Assembly: GCF_019711535.1 (NCBI RefSeq)
Contig: NZ_JAIGNP010000001.1
Location: forward strand, 992,001-1,056,000
DNA from: Qipengyuania aestuarii
GTDB taxonomy: Bacteria; Pseudomonadota; Alphaproteobacteria; Sphingomonadales; Sphingomonadaceae
Direction of reading: 5' to 3'
Length of the DNA: 64,000 nt
In this document: positions 10,101 through 18,007 of the stretch, in pieces
Position numbering within the stretch: the stretch's first letter is position 1
How the letters are laid out: the number at the start of each line of letters is the position of its first letter
Notes under the pieces: model-generated
The model's input: the letters and a program-made list of their open reading frames with translations, nothing else
Databases searched by the model: none
Told to the model about the DNA's origin: nothing
Made by a program: the position numbers and the translations under genes

Positions 10101-10286
10101 CAGCGCGGATTCGAACTCGGCGGAGAAGTTTCGCAGGACGGCAATAACAACTTCGTCGATGTGACTCAGACTGGCAGCGGCTATGACGTGGCGATAACCC
10201 AGGAAGGCAACGGGTTGAGCTTCTCCATGACCTATGACGGCCCGTCGCCGACAGGCGGTGGCTATACCGTGACGCAAACCGACTGA
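7149..10286 (+). CDS. Giant curlin-repeat amyloid protein
   Basis: A 1045-residue secreted protein: signal peptide (about residues 1-25, ending at RAQQ), then almost nothing but curlin-type repeats of the pattern A-x-I-x-Q-x-G-x-x-N spaced every 20 or so residues to the C-terminus. Such Gln/Asn ladders form the beta-solenoid of curli fibres (CsgA/CsgB in enterics, only about 150 residues). This one is about seven times longer. From 8247 on it carries four in-register 124-residue super-repeats. The ATG at 7149 follows GGAG at the right distance and gives a normal signal peptide; a start at 7092 would bury it. The CsgF and CsgG genes directly downstream identify its export route. Whether it serves as major subunit and nucleator at once is inference. 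Confidence 0.88.
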   Translation: MRANLSVSYIAMAFAILSSSVSTRAQQPGNSQTIVQADEETRRTSTATIEQDGRGNTADGTFRGRETVTLFNGEEIDLAPNGAGIYQDGSGSTATIDQFGNGNAAAIDQADNVEGGADSSTAVIKQGESGNVARDSLAYIEQTGDASEATIEQNGRRNSSLGIQRGNLSGSQTGNKQTHTIDGNDNRSEIFQDGIANEADVTLTGQRNTGLVSQTASLDRASISAKTGKDNRIEISQSGSSEGNNADVDVDGGDNDVTIAQTGKGGQHEATVTQAGKRLSADVSQIDTTEAGEGNLAAINQNGRDSSATSRQSGSGGGNNAQIAQEGAGSRRLDALIAQDGDGGSNKADIDQTGYDQLAEITQKGRGGGSVAAVDQSTDNTRLNAARIMQTVDAANGTDEVDVDQGGNRNTANIAQSRASGGTGNTATVAQPGEGGTADIDQSGQGQLANVAQNGRFAAATVEQSGFGQNTADVDQAGSQNAGTIRQSGAGGGSIAGIDQSTSGISENTATIVQAVDAQAGTDNAEIDQGGNRNSAIIAQMRADGGTGNTATVVQPGDGGTADIDQSGQSQLANVAQNGKFAVATVEQSGFGQNSADVDQAGKNNEGTIRQGGTGGGSIASIDQSTSGVSENTAAIVQMIDAQTGTDDADIDQGGNRNTAQVAQTRASGGTGNTATVVQPGNDGTADIDQSGESQLANVAQNGKFAVATVEQSGFGQNTADVDQAGRQNEGTIRQSGAGGGSIGAIDQSASGASENTATIVQMVDAQAGTDDADIDQGGDENRAKITQTRMAGGTGSTASITQPGRKNAGTVDQDGSNLLGQISQNGAMNEAIIEQTGEGTAATASIATSTGADSNFARIIQDSGGTIASIDQTSSRNAARITQVNAQPMNGTVEADIDQGSGDRNDAEIDQAGEGTARVATIAQAGSENRAFVEQGGNGNTITATLQQSGNRNYINAVQMADGGNNLALNLQQQGNNNRIEYEQRGFELGGEVSQDGNNNFVDVTQTGSGYDVAITQEGNGLSFSMTYDGPSPTGGGYTVTQTD
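8247..9734 (+). repeat. Four tandem 372-bp repeats inside the curlin gene
   Basis: Units start at 8247, 8619, 8991 and 9363, each at a codon for the GGGS of a GGGS(I/V) stretch, with a period of exactly 372 bases (124 codons). Anchor checks: the EQSGF codons fall at 8535, 8907 and 9279, again 372 apart. Units 2 and 3 are most alike at DNA level, unit 1 differs in its first 35 residues, and unit 4 diverges after about residue 50 although its Gln ladder stays in register. Confidence 0.92.
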
Positions 10287-10297
10287 GGGGCTGACAG

Positions 10298-10711
10298 ATG
10301 AGGAACGAACTTCTGCGTAACGCCGTCGCCGGTCTCCTGGCGCTTACGCTGTCTGCGGGTGCGGCACAGGCGGGGGACGTCAAATACCGTCCGATCAATC
10401 CGAATTTCGGCGGCAATCCCTTCAATGGCGATTACCTGCTGAATCAGGCGCGTTTGCAGAACCAGCATGAGGAAGATGCCGAGGATCCGCTCGAGCGCTT
10501 CGACCGCGACCTGACCCGGCGGCTCCTCAATCGCGCGGCATCCGAAATCGAAGATCGTCTGTTCGGCGAGAATCCCGAGGATTCAGGAACCATTCCGCTC
10601 GGCGATCTGAAAATCGAATTCGAACGCATCGGCGCCACCATCTTTCTCAAGGTGGTCGATCTTGTGACGGGCGGCGTGACCGAAATCGAAATTCCGGCCC
10701 CCGGTTCCTGA
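10298..10711 (+). CDS. csgF: Curli assembly protein CsgF
   Basis: A 137-residue periplasm-exported protein with a signal peptide cleaved after AQA (about residue 25). It then shows the CsgF hallmark YRPINPNFGGNPFNGDYLLNQA, the part that in E. coli CsgF plugs the CsgG pore, followed by a charged helix and a C-terminal beta region ending in EIEIPAP. In E. coli CsgF sits at the cell surface, caps CsgG and helps nucleation. It lies 11 bases after the curlin gene and 2 bases before csgG, so the three form one operon. Confidence 0.92.
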   Translation: MRNELLRNAVAGLLALTLSAGAAQAGDVKYRPINPNFGGNPFNGDYLLNQARLQNQHEEDAEDPLERFDRDLTRRLLNRAASEIEDRLFGENPEDSGTIPLGDLKIEFERIGATIFLKVVDLVTGGVTEIEIPAPGS

Positions 10712-10713
10712 CG

Positions 10714-11814
10714 ATGCGCTTTTCATTGATGCTACAAGGCGGCGCCATGGCTTTCGCGGCCCTCGCGCTGGGCGGCTGTGCGTCTCTTCCGACCCCGTCG
10801 GGAATTGAGCCGAAGCTGGCTGACTACACCCAGACCGAACGCCGCCTGCAAGAGCTGCCGCCACCTGCAGAACCGGTCATCGTCGCGGTCTATCAAATGC
10901 CCGACAAGACCGGCCAGCATAAGCCGAACGACGATTTTTCCGAATATTCGCGTGCAGTTACGCAGGCTGGCACGGAAATTCTGATCGAGGCGCTGCAGGA
11001 AGCCGGGCGCGGACAGTGGTTCGTCATTCTGGACCGCACCGGCCTCGATAGCATCTTGCGAGAGCGCCAGCTCATTCGCTCCACGCGCGAACAATATCTG
11101 GGCCCGGACGGCAAGCCCCTCGGCCCCCCGCCGCCGCTCCTCTACGCGCCCGTCCTGATCGAGGGGGCGATCGTCGCCTACGAAACCAACACCTATACTG
11201 GCGGAGCCGGAGCGCGCTTACTCGGCATCGGCGGCAGCACCGTTTACGAGCACGACCGCGTCACCGTTAGCCTGCGCGCTTCGAGCACCCAAAATGGCCG
11301 CCTGTTGCGAAGCGTGTCGGCAACCAAGGAGATCTATTCGCAGGGGCTGCAGGCAGGCGTCTTCAGCTTTGTCGACTTCGACGAGCTTCTCGAGGGGGAA
11401 CTGGGCTATTCGGTCAATGAGCCGCCGCAACTGGCGGTACGACGGGCCATCGAGAAAGCCGTCTACGCGCTGGTCATCGAAGGCGCACTCAGCGGGGCAT
11501 GGACCTTTGCTGATGCCAATGCAGCGCATCCGCTGGTTCAAGAGTATCTCGAGGAACGCGATGGTGGTGTGTCGGTGAGCCTGCCTGCGCCGCCCTCTCC
11601 GGGCAAGCTGGCGCCGGCGGATGACCGGTCTCTGGTAAACGAACCATCACCCTCGACGGACTTTTCCAGCGAGCTGGCGAAACGTCTGCAGGAAGCAACG
11701 GAGGCCGGAGAAGCAGCAGGCGATAGGAAGCGCGAACCAAATCCAGATAATTTCCAACCCACGCCCCAAGGCCGGCGCAATGACCCACCGCCGCAAAATC
11801 GACCGGAATCTTGA
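10714..11814 (+). CDS. csgG: Curli secretion channel lipoprotein CsgG
   Basis: A 366-residue outer-membrane lipoprotein. The signal peptide ends in the lipobox LGGC (Cys about residue 22). The body shows CsgG landmarks: a PIVAVYQMPDKTGQ-like strand, a TEILIEALQEAG helix, WFVILDRTGLDSILRERQLI, and the YETNTYTGG transmembrane hairpin region. CsgG forms the ungated pore that exports curli subunits. E. coli CsgG is about 277 residues; the extra 90 or so residues here are a Pro-, Glu- and Asn-rich tail from about residue 275, probably disordered and periplasmic. No csgE or csgC is seen in this operon. Confidence 0.92.
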   Translation: MRFSLMLQGGAMAFAALALGGCASLPTPSGIEPKLADYTQTERRLQELPPPAEPVIVAVYQMPDKTGQHKPNDDFSEYSRAVTQAGTEILIEALQEAGRGQWFVILDRTGLDSILRERQLIRSTREQYLGPDGKPLGPPPPLLYAPVLIEGAIVAYETNTYTGGAGARLLGIGGSTVYEHDRVTVSLRASSTQNGRLLRSVSATKEIYSQGLQAGVFSFVDFDELLEGELGYSVNEPPQLAVRRAIEKAVYALVIEGALSGAWTFADANAAHPLVQEYLEERDGGVSVSLPAPPSPGKLAPADDRSLVNEPSPSTDFSSELAKRLQEATEAGEAAGDRKREPNPDNFQPTPQGRRNDPPPQNRPES

Positions 11815-11933
11815 AGAGGCCGCTAACGCATGTGGCGCTCGCAGTAACTCCAAAGAACACCAATCAGCGAACTAATCGGCCGGCTGCTTTGTCGCTGCTT
11901 CCCCCTGACGATATTATTCGTTAGGCCATCCCA

Positions 11934-13034
11934 GTGGCCAGATCGATTTTCCGATTTTCTTTAGTTGCTCTATCCCTCCTCATCACAGCTTGTGGGGAAG
12001 CCGAACCTGAACCTGAACGTGAAGCCGTTCCGGTTGTAGCCGAGGAAATTCGCGTTCTTCCCGAAGAGGTGGAGGTCGAGGCGATCGGTTCGGCTCGCGC
12101 TGCGACTTCTGCAGAAATCTATGCCGAAACAGATGGTCGCGTTACAAACGTGCTGTTCAATGCGGGCGATTTCGTCAGGAAGGGGCAACCACTCATTCGT
12201 CTCGATGCCCGACAGGAGCGGCTCGCGGTGGAAGCGGCACAGGTCGACGTGCGCGAGGCCGACCAGCTACTCGGCCGCTACCGACGGATCGAGGATACAG
12301 GCGCAATTTCCGAAAGCCAGATCGAGGCAGGCGAAACCGCGCTCGCCTCGGCGCGCGTTGCCTTGGAACAGGCGCGAACCGCATTGTCCGACCGGGTGGT
12401 ACGCGCGCCCTTCAGCGGCCATGTGGGCCTTACTGAGATCGACGCCGGCGACCGGGTGAACGATACGACGCCGATCACACAGATCGATCAGCGCGTCACC
12501 CTCTACGTCGACTTTCCAGCTCCCGAGGCGGTCTTCAATTCGCTCCGGCCTGGGCAGGTGGTTCAGGTGACCCCCTTTTCAGATCCCTCTCGTACCATCG
12601 ATGCTCGGGTGGTGACGACCGATAGCCGCGTATCGCAGGACAGCCGCGATTTCATCGTGCGCACTGCGATCCAGAACGAGGATGACCGCCTGCGGCCGGG
12701 CATGAGCTTCCGGGTGCTCTTCAGCAGTGCCGGGGAGGCGCGCCCCGTCGTGCCCGAGCAGGCGATCGTCTGGGGCGGAGAAGGCTCCCACCTATTCGTG
12801 ATCCGCGAAGGGAAAGCGGTCCGCATTCCTGTCACCATTACCTCCCGCCGCGACGGCAGCGTGTTCGTCGACGGAGCGCTTCGCCGCACCGACCGCGTGA
12901 TCGTCGAAGGCGTACAGAAGGTCCGCGACGGGCAGGACATCCGTATCGTGCGCGGTGGCAGCGCGAGCGAACAGCAGGTTCGCATTCGCGAGCAGCAAGG
13001 GGCGGCCTCTCCACCCGCAGCCGATGAAGAATAA
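11934..13034 (+). CDS. RND efflux periplasmic adaptor (membrane fusion) lipoprotein
   Basis: A 366-residue MFP of the HlyD/AcrA type with a lipobox LITAC (Cys about residue 20). Then follow the barrel-sandwich half motif (VTNVLFNAGDFVRKGQPLIRLD), a short alpha-hairpin (about 95-150), the second lipoyl half (VRAPFSGHVGLTEIDAGDRV), and beta-barrel and membrane-proximal domains. It bridges the inner-membrane pump encoded next to the outer-membrane channel. The GTG at 11934 is used because it gives a complete lipoprotein signal; the ribosome site is weak. It overlaps the pump gene by 11 bases. The drug or solute carried is unknown. Confidence 0.9.
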   Translation: MARSIFRFSLVALSLLITACGEAEPEPEREAVPVVAEEIRVLPEEVEVEAIGSARAATSAEIYAETDGRVTNVLFNAGDFVRKGQPLIRLDARQERLAVEAAQVDVREADQLLGRYRRIEDTGAISESQIEAGETALASARVALEQARTALSDRVVRAPFSGHVGLTEIDAGDRVNDTTPITQIDQRVTLYVDFPAPEAVFNSLRPGQVVQVTPFSDPSRTIDARVVTTDSRVSQDSRDFIVRTAIQNEDDRLRPGMSFRVLFSSAGEARPVVPEQAIVWGGEGSHLFVIREGKAVRIPVTITSRRDGSVFVDGALRRTDRVIVEGVQKVRDGQDIRIVRGGSASEQQVRIREQQGAASPPAADEE

Positions 13035-16000
13035 GTTCGACCTGCCCATGCTGGCGGTCAAGCGGCCGCTGCTGATCGGCGTGCTCAATCTGCTGATAGT
13101 CATTGCGGGGATCGCGGCCCTTCTTGGCGCTGAAGTACGCGAACTTCCCAATGTTGACCGTCCGATCGTGTCGGTCACTGCGAGCCTGCCCGGCGCCGCT
13201 CCCAAAACCATGGATTCCGAAGTGACCAGTCTGCTGGAAGACGCGGTAGCGCGCGTTTCCGGGGTGCGCCAGATCAGCTCGTCCAGCGAGGAGAACAATT
13301 CGCGCATCCGGGTCGAGTTCAACCCCGGCATCGATCTCGACACGGCGGCGTCCGATGTGCGCGAGGCGGTCAGCCGAGTGAACCGCGATCTTCCCGAGCG
13401 GGTAGAGCAGGTGACGGTGGTCAAGGCCGATCAGGATGCGCAGCCGATCATGACGCTGGCGGTCCAATCGACAAAATACGATCAGGCAGAGCTCACGCGC
13501 ATCGTCGAGAACGATATTGTGCCCGAATTGCTGGCCGCCGAAGGGGTGGCTAGCATCGAACAGTTCGGCACCCGTGCCCGCCAGATGCGCGTGTCAGTCG
13601 ACCCGGCGCGGCTCAACCGCTTCGGCCTGACGCTGACCGATGTCGCCGATGCGCTGCAGAACGCGCCTTACGACGTCCCGGTCGGCTCGTTCCGTTCGGA
13701 CGCACAGGAACTGGTGGTGCGCGCCGAAGCGAGCGCTACGAGCCCCGCCCTGATCGAAAACGTGGTCATTTCCGGCACTACGCGCGTGGGTGACGTGGCG
13801 CAGGCGGATTTCGCGCCTGCCAACGCCACCAATTTCGTGCGCCTCGATGGGCGGCCTATCGTGGGGCTTGGCGTTGTGCGGCAAGCAAGTTCCAACACGA
13901 TCGAGATCTCGGATAGTATCCGGCAAGGCGTGGACCGACTGAACCAGCGGTTCTCCGACCTTTCCATCGACGTCGTGTCCGACGACGCCGAGTTCATCCG
14001 CATCTCCGTTCGCGAGGTGCTCATCACGCTCGGCTTCACCATACTTGTCGTGATCGGCACCATGCTGATGTTTTTCCGCGCCTGGCGGCCGACCGTGGTG
14101 CCGAGCGCCACCATCCCGGTCGCCTTGGTGGGCGTGGTCGCCGGCATCTGGATGATGGGCTTTTCGATCAACTTGCTGACGCTGCTCGCCCTTGTGCTGG
14201 CGACAGGCCTCATCGTCGACGATGCCATCGTCGTGCTCGAAAACGCGCAGCGCTTGCAGAACAAGGGGCTCGGGCGACGCGCGGCAGCCGTACTGGGCAC
14301 CCGGCAGGTGTTCTTTGCTGTCGTCGCCACTACGGCGGTGCTGGTGTCGGTGTTTGTGCCGATCAGCTTCCTTCCGTCGGAAGCAGGACGGTTGTTTCGC
14401 GAATTCGGGTTCGTGCTTGCGGTCGCCGTCATCATCTCGAGCTTCGTGGCGCTGTCGCTCGTACCCGCTCTCGCCGCCCGCTTCGACCTGACAAGCGCGA
14501 AGGAGGATGAGGACGAGGCAAAACGCGGGCGCCTGTCGCGCTGGGGCCATAAGGCGAACACATGGTACGAAAGCGCTCTGCGGCGCTGCCTCGACCGGCC
14601 CAAACTGGTCGGTATCGCGTCCGTCGTCGTCGCGGTGGCGGCGGGCCTGCTATATTCGCAGCTCGATAACGAGCTGGTGCCCGACGAGGATCGCGGCGTC
14701 ATCACTGTCGATGCGACCGGGCCTGACGGGGTCGGCATCGATTTCATGGATGGTGAGCTCGACGAGGTGGAGCGGGTGCTTCAGCCCTATCTCGACAGTG
14801 GCGAGATCGAGAGTACATTCTCGATCGTCGGCCGCTATGATCCCAACCGCGTGCGCGTGACCGCACAGCTGGCCGACTGGGATAACCGCGACCGGAGCCA
14901 GACCGAGATCGTGGACGAACTGAACGAGCCGCTTCAGGAAATACCAGGCTCGCGCACCAATGCACGCGGGCGCGGGACGTTGAGCTTCGGCGGTGGCGGA
15001 AACGGTATCGAAGTCGCACTGACCGGAGCGGAGTACGATACGATCTACGATTCCGCGCAAGCGCTCGCGACTGCGATCGATACCCGGTCCGATATTCTGT
15101 CGAATGCCGAGATCTCCTACCAGCCGACACAGCCGCAATTGTCCGTGCAGATTGATCGGCAACGCGCTGCCGATCTCGGCGTCGACCTGGACGATCTTTC
15201 GCAGACTTTACGGGCGATGGTCGGCGGAGACGATCTCGTGGACCTCAACGTCGGCGATCAGGCGGTGCCGATCTTCCTGACTGCGCAGGCGGTGACTGTC
15301 ACCAACCCCCCGGACCTGCGCAATCTTTACGTGCGCGGCACTGTAGGCGGCGAGGACACGCTGGTCCCCCTCTCCAGCGTCGCGCAGATCGAAGAGCAGG
15401 GCATCGCTGCGGAACTCGACCGGACCGAACAGCGGCGCGCGATCGAGGTCAGCGCCAATATCGAAGCGGGTACTCCGTTGCGCGATGCGGTGGACGAGAT
15501 CGAACGCCTTTCACAGGAAGCGGTAGGTCCAGGCATCGATATGCTGCTCCAGGGCGAGGCCGAAAGTCTTGAAGAGACGTCGAATGACTTGCTCCTGACC
15601 TATGCCTTTGCCCTGGTGATCGTCTTTCTCGTCCTAGTCGCGCAGTTCGAAAGTTTGACGAGCGCGCTCGTCGTATTGCTGACCGTGCCTTTTGCCCTCG
15701 CTGCGGCGATATTCTCGCTGTACCTGTCTGGCGTGTCGCTCAACATCTATTCTCAGATCGGCCTTGTCATGCTGATCGGTCTGATGGGGAAGAACGGGAT
15801 CCTGATTGTCGAATTCGCTGACCAGCTACGGCAGCAGGGGCGCAGCGTGCGCGAAGCGGTCGAAGAAGCGGCTGCCATTCGCCTGCGCCCGATCGCGATG
15901 ACGCTGATCTCCACCGTGCTGGGCGCGTTGCCGCTTATCCTGGCAAGCGGGGCAGGTTCAGAAGCGCGCCAGTCGATCGGCTGGGTCATTTTCGGCGGTC

Positions 16001-16149
16001 TTGGCCTTGCCGGCCTTTTCACCCTGTTCCTTACCCCGGTCATCTATCTCGGCATCGCGCGCTTCGGCGAACCGCGCAATGTCGATCTGGAGCGTTTGCA
16101 TCGCGAGATCGAGGACGTGGACGAAGACATGACGATGGCTCCGGCATGA
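13024..16149 (+). CDS. RND efflux pump, HAE1/AcrB-like inner-membrane transporter
   Basis: A 1041-residue RND permease with the 12-segment, two-large-loop plan: segment 1 at residues 10-30, porter domain, segments 2-6 from about 340, second porter domain, segments 8-12 from about 860. The TM4 proton-relay pair is present (GLIVDDAIVVLEN) and the TM10 lysine too (LMGKNGILIVEF), so it should be active. It exports hydrophobic or amphiphilic compounds using the proton gradient. The ATG at 13024 is chosen over an upstream in-frame ATG because it gives the standard short cytoplasmic start before segment 1. The gene overlaps both neighbours (11 and 4 bases), a strict operon. Confidence 0.94.
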   Translation: MKNKFDLPMLAVKRPLLIGVLNLLIVIAGIAALLGAEVRELPNVDRPIVSVTASLPGAAPKTMDSEVTSLLEDAVARVSGVRQISSSSEENNSRIRVEFNPGIDLDTAASDVREAVSRVNRDLPERVEQVTVVKADQDAQPIMTLAVQSTKYDQAELTRIVENDIVPELLAAEGVASIEQFGTRARQMRVSVDPARLNRFGLTLTDVADALQNAPYDVPVGSFRSDAQELVVRAEASATSPALIENVVISGTTRVGDVAQADFAPANATNFVRLDGRPIVGLGVVRQASSNTIEISDSIRQGVDRLNQRFSDLSIDVVSDDAEFIRISVREVLITLGFTILVVIGTMLMFFRAWRPTVVPSATIPVALVGVVAGIWMMGFSINLLTLLALVLATGLIVDDAIVVLENAQRLQNKGLGRRAAAVLGTRQVFFAVVATTAVLVSVFVPISFLPSEAGRLFREFGFVLAVAVIISSFVALSLVPALAARFDLTSAKEDEDEAKRGRLSRWGHKANTWYESALRRCLDRPKLVGIASVVVAVAAGLLYSQLDNELVPDEDRGVITVDATGPDGVGIDFMDGELDEVERVLQPYLDSGEIESTFSIVGRYDPNRVRVTAQLADWDNRDRSQTEIVDELNEPLQEIPGSRTNARGRGTLSFGGGGNGIEVALTGAEYDTIYDSAQALATAIDTRSDILSNAEISYQPTQPQLSVQIDRQRAADLGVDLDDLSQTLRAMVGGDDLVDLNVGDQAVPIFLTAQAVTVTNPPDLRNLYVRGTVGGEDTLVPLSSVAQIEEQGIAAELDRTEQRRAIEVSANIEAGTPLRDAVDEIERLSQEAVGPGIDMLLQGEAESLEETSNDLLLTYAFALVIVFLVLVAQFESLTSALVVLLTVPFALAAAIFSLYLSGVSLNIYSQIGLVMLIGLMGKNGILIVEFADQLRQQGRSVREAVEEAAAIRLRPIAMTLISTVLGALPLILASGAGSEARQSIGWVIFGGLGLAGLFTLFLTPVIYLGIARFGEPRNVDLERLHREIEDVDEDMTMAPA

Positions 16150-17489
16150 GGCACCAATTGGTAGTCACCGGCGCGGCGATTTTGCTAGCGGGATGCGCTG
16201 GCACTGAACCCGAAGTAATGATTCCGCTTGTCGAGACACCGCCAGTCTATGCGACGGACCTTCCGCCATCCGGCATCGAGCGGGACTGGTGGCTAGGCTA
16301 CGAGGACCCGGTACTAGATACGCTTATCCGGCAAGGGCTCGCTGCCAATCTCGATATTGACGCGGCCTCTGATCGGCTCGGTTCGGCAGCCGCGCTCCTG
16401 CGGGCCGAGCGGTCCGATTTGGTCCCGTCGGCAGACGGCGCCACAGAAGCCGGGGTGTCGCTGGCGAGCGACAGCGAGGTTACCGCAACGGCAGGCCTCT
16501 TTGGACTGTTCAATCCCGACATCAACGGGCGGCTGGCAGCTGAAGTGCGCGCAGCGGCGGCGGATTATGCCGAAGCGGAATATTTGCTCGCGGATCAGAG
16601 GCGCATCGTGGCCGCGGCAATCGCCAGCCAATATATCGAATATCGCCGCACCGGTGCCCAGCTCGAATTGCTGGAGCAATCGACCGATTTGCAGGAACAG
16701 ACGCTCCGGATCGTGAAGCTGCGTTTCGAAGCGGGTCTTGCCGCCAATCTTGACGTAAGGCGCGCGGCGGCGGACCTTGCGCAGACCCGGGCGCGGCGCG
16801 GCCTCATCGAAATTGCTCGTAACGAGGCGCAAAATGCTCTCGCAGTCCTGTTGGCTGAGCCGCCCGGCGCTTTTTCCGTTCCCGGTGCCGGTGAAGCGGA
16901 CATACCCGATTACCGACTGGGGCCACCCGCGGGTGTCCCGGCAGACCTATTACGGCGGCGAACCGACATTCTCGCAGCGGAGGCGCGGCTGGCACAAGCG
17001 GCGGCCACTATCGGGATCGAACGGGCGGACCTGCGACCTTCGCTAACCATCCCAGGTACACTCGGCATCGGCGACGGGACACTTGGAGGGCTGTTTGGCG
17101 ATTTCCTGATCGGTATCGGCGCAGCGCTCGATTTGCCGCTGTTCGACGGAGGCCGGCGCAGGGCGGAAGTATCTGCCGCCGAATTCGAAGCAGAAGCTAC
17201 ACTCGCGGAATACAACGCTGTCTTCCTGAACGCGCTGGGCGAAGTCGAAAACGCGTTGGTCGCGATAGAAGCGTACCGCCAGCGCAGCGACGCCCTGTCG
17301 GAGGCAATTGAAGAAAGCGAAACCGCGCTTTCACAGTCAAACGCTCTCTATCGGGAGGGGCTAGCGTCGCTTTTTGATGTATTGGACGCACAGCGCCAAT
17401 TGATTGCCAGCCGGCAGTCACTCATCGACAGCGAAGCTGCACTGGCCGAAGCCTACACAGCTTTTCACGTCGGGGTCGGTTCCCACTGA
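16146..17489 (+). CDS. RND efflux outer-membrane channel lipoprotein (OprM/NodT type)
   Basis: A 447-residue outer-membrane factor with a lipobox LAGC (Cys about 18), then two repeats of the OEP domain. Each has long helices with the family pattern (first half AANLDIDAASDRL..., second half LPLFDGGRRRAEVSAAEFE) and the RRRTDILAAEARLAQA stretch typical of NodT-family channels. Together with the adaptor and pump it makes a complete tripartite system. The ATG overlaps the pump stop in an ATGA. No regulator gene is adjacent. Confidence 0.93.
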   Translation: MRHQLVVTGAAILLAGCAGTEPEVMIPLVETPPVYATDLPPSGIERDWWLGYEDPVLDTLIRQGLAANLDIDAASDRLGSAAALLRAERSDLVPSADGATEAGVSLASDSEVTATAGLFGLFNPDINGRLAAEVRAAAADYAEAEYLLADQRRIVAAAIASQYIEYRRTGAQLELLEQSTDLQEQTLRIVKLRFEAGLAANLDVRRAAADLAQTRARRGLIEIARNEAQNALAVLLAEPPGAFSVPGAGEADIPDYRLGPPAGVPADLLRRRTDILAAEARLAQAAATIGIERADLRPSLTIPGTLGIGDGTLGGLFGDFLIGIGAALDLPLFDGGRRRAEVSAAEFEAEATLAEYNAVFLNALGEVENALVAIEAYRQRSDALSEAIEESETALSQSNALYREGLASLFDVLDAQRQLIASRQSLIDSEAALAEAYTAFHVGVGSH

Positions 17490-17697
17490 TCTTCGTCGCA
17501 GACACCGGTAACCAGCCTTGATTTTGGCCAATGCAAACCGTCGGTGTTCGGCGAAAGCAATTGAATGAGAAGATTTTGCTCACAAAGCCAGTAATAGACC
17601 TGTGCGGCACGGCCTCGAAAATTGCTCACTAAGCTTTTTCATGACGAGGTGCATTCAACATCGTGATTAGATCATGGTGAGGTTGTCCCCACAGATC

Positions 17698-17724
17698 ATC
17701 GAACGGAAAGTGGCGCACCCGGCA
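17698..17724 (-). repeat. Partial tRNA-Arg 3' end, direct repeat of 57420-57446
   Basis: 27 bases identical to 57420-57446 except for one position (A for G). The shared part is the last 14 bases of tRNA-Arg(TCT), including CCA, plus 13 bases of its downstream flank. Same orientation as the intact tRNA gene. This is what a distal attachment site of an element inserted at a tRNA 3' end looks like, but 14 tRNA bases is short and no integrase is seen. Confidence 0.6.
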
Positions 17725-17785
17725 TGAAAGTGATGGGCACTGTAATAATTGGGAAATTCTGTTTTCCACTGCCCTCGTAATGGCA

Positions 17786-17840
17786 GCTTTGCACCCCAAT
17801 GGCGGTCATCCGAAAGATTGACGCTGAGACCCGAAAGCTG
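17786..17840 (-). repeat. Imperfect dispersed repeat, inverted partner at 57259-57311
   Basis: Read on the minus strand, this segment shares CAGCTTTCG, a 21-22 base spacer, then ATGACCG-xx-AT-GGGG-x-GCA-x-AGC with the plus strand at 57259-57311. Both lie in gene-free DNA just inside the two tRNA-Arg-like repeats. Probably a short intergenic element; its nature is unknown. Confidence 0.5.
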
Positions 17841-18007
17841 CCGTTCGATCAAGGTCGAAGGCTTGCAGTTATGCGCCCTAATACTGGTCATTCGCCCATA
17901 TCGGCGTTATCCCGAGCGGGTACAGTCCGCATCGTCGAGCAGCAGCAGCAGTAACAAAGGCAGATTAAGTACAGCTGGTTTCACCACTGCTCGCAAATGT
18001 CAGGGAA

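Larger units (their letters stand above)
17490..18007. other. Gene-free region holding two repeat traces
   Basis: 518 bases between the efflux operon and kdgK with no credible gene. It contains the partial tRNA-Arg 3'-end repeat at 17698-17724 and an imperfect dispersed repeat at 17786-17840, both of which have partners near 57.3-57.4 kb. The remainder shows nothing I can name. One 143-codon frame over 17749-18180 has no ribosome site and runs into kdgK in antisense. Confidence 0.6.

Noticed and set aside
12792..14747. Several long minus-strand frames opposite the RND pump
   Set aside because: Shadow frames of the pump gene.
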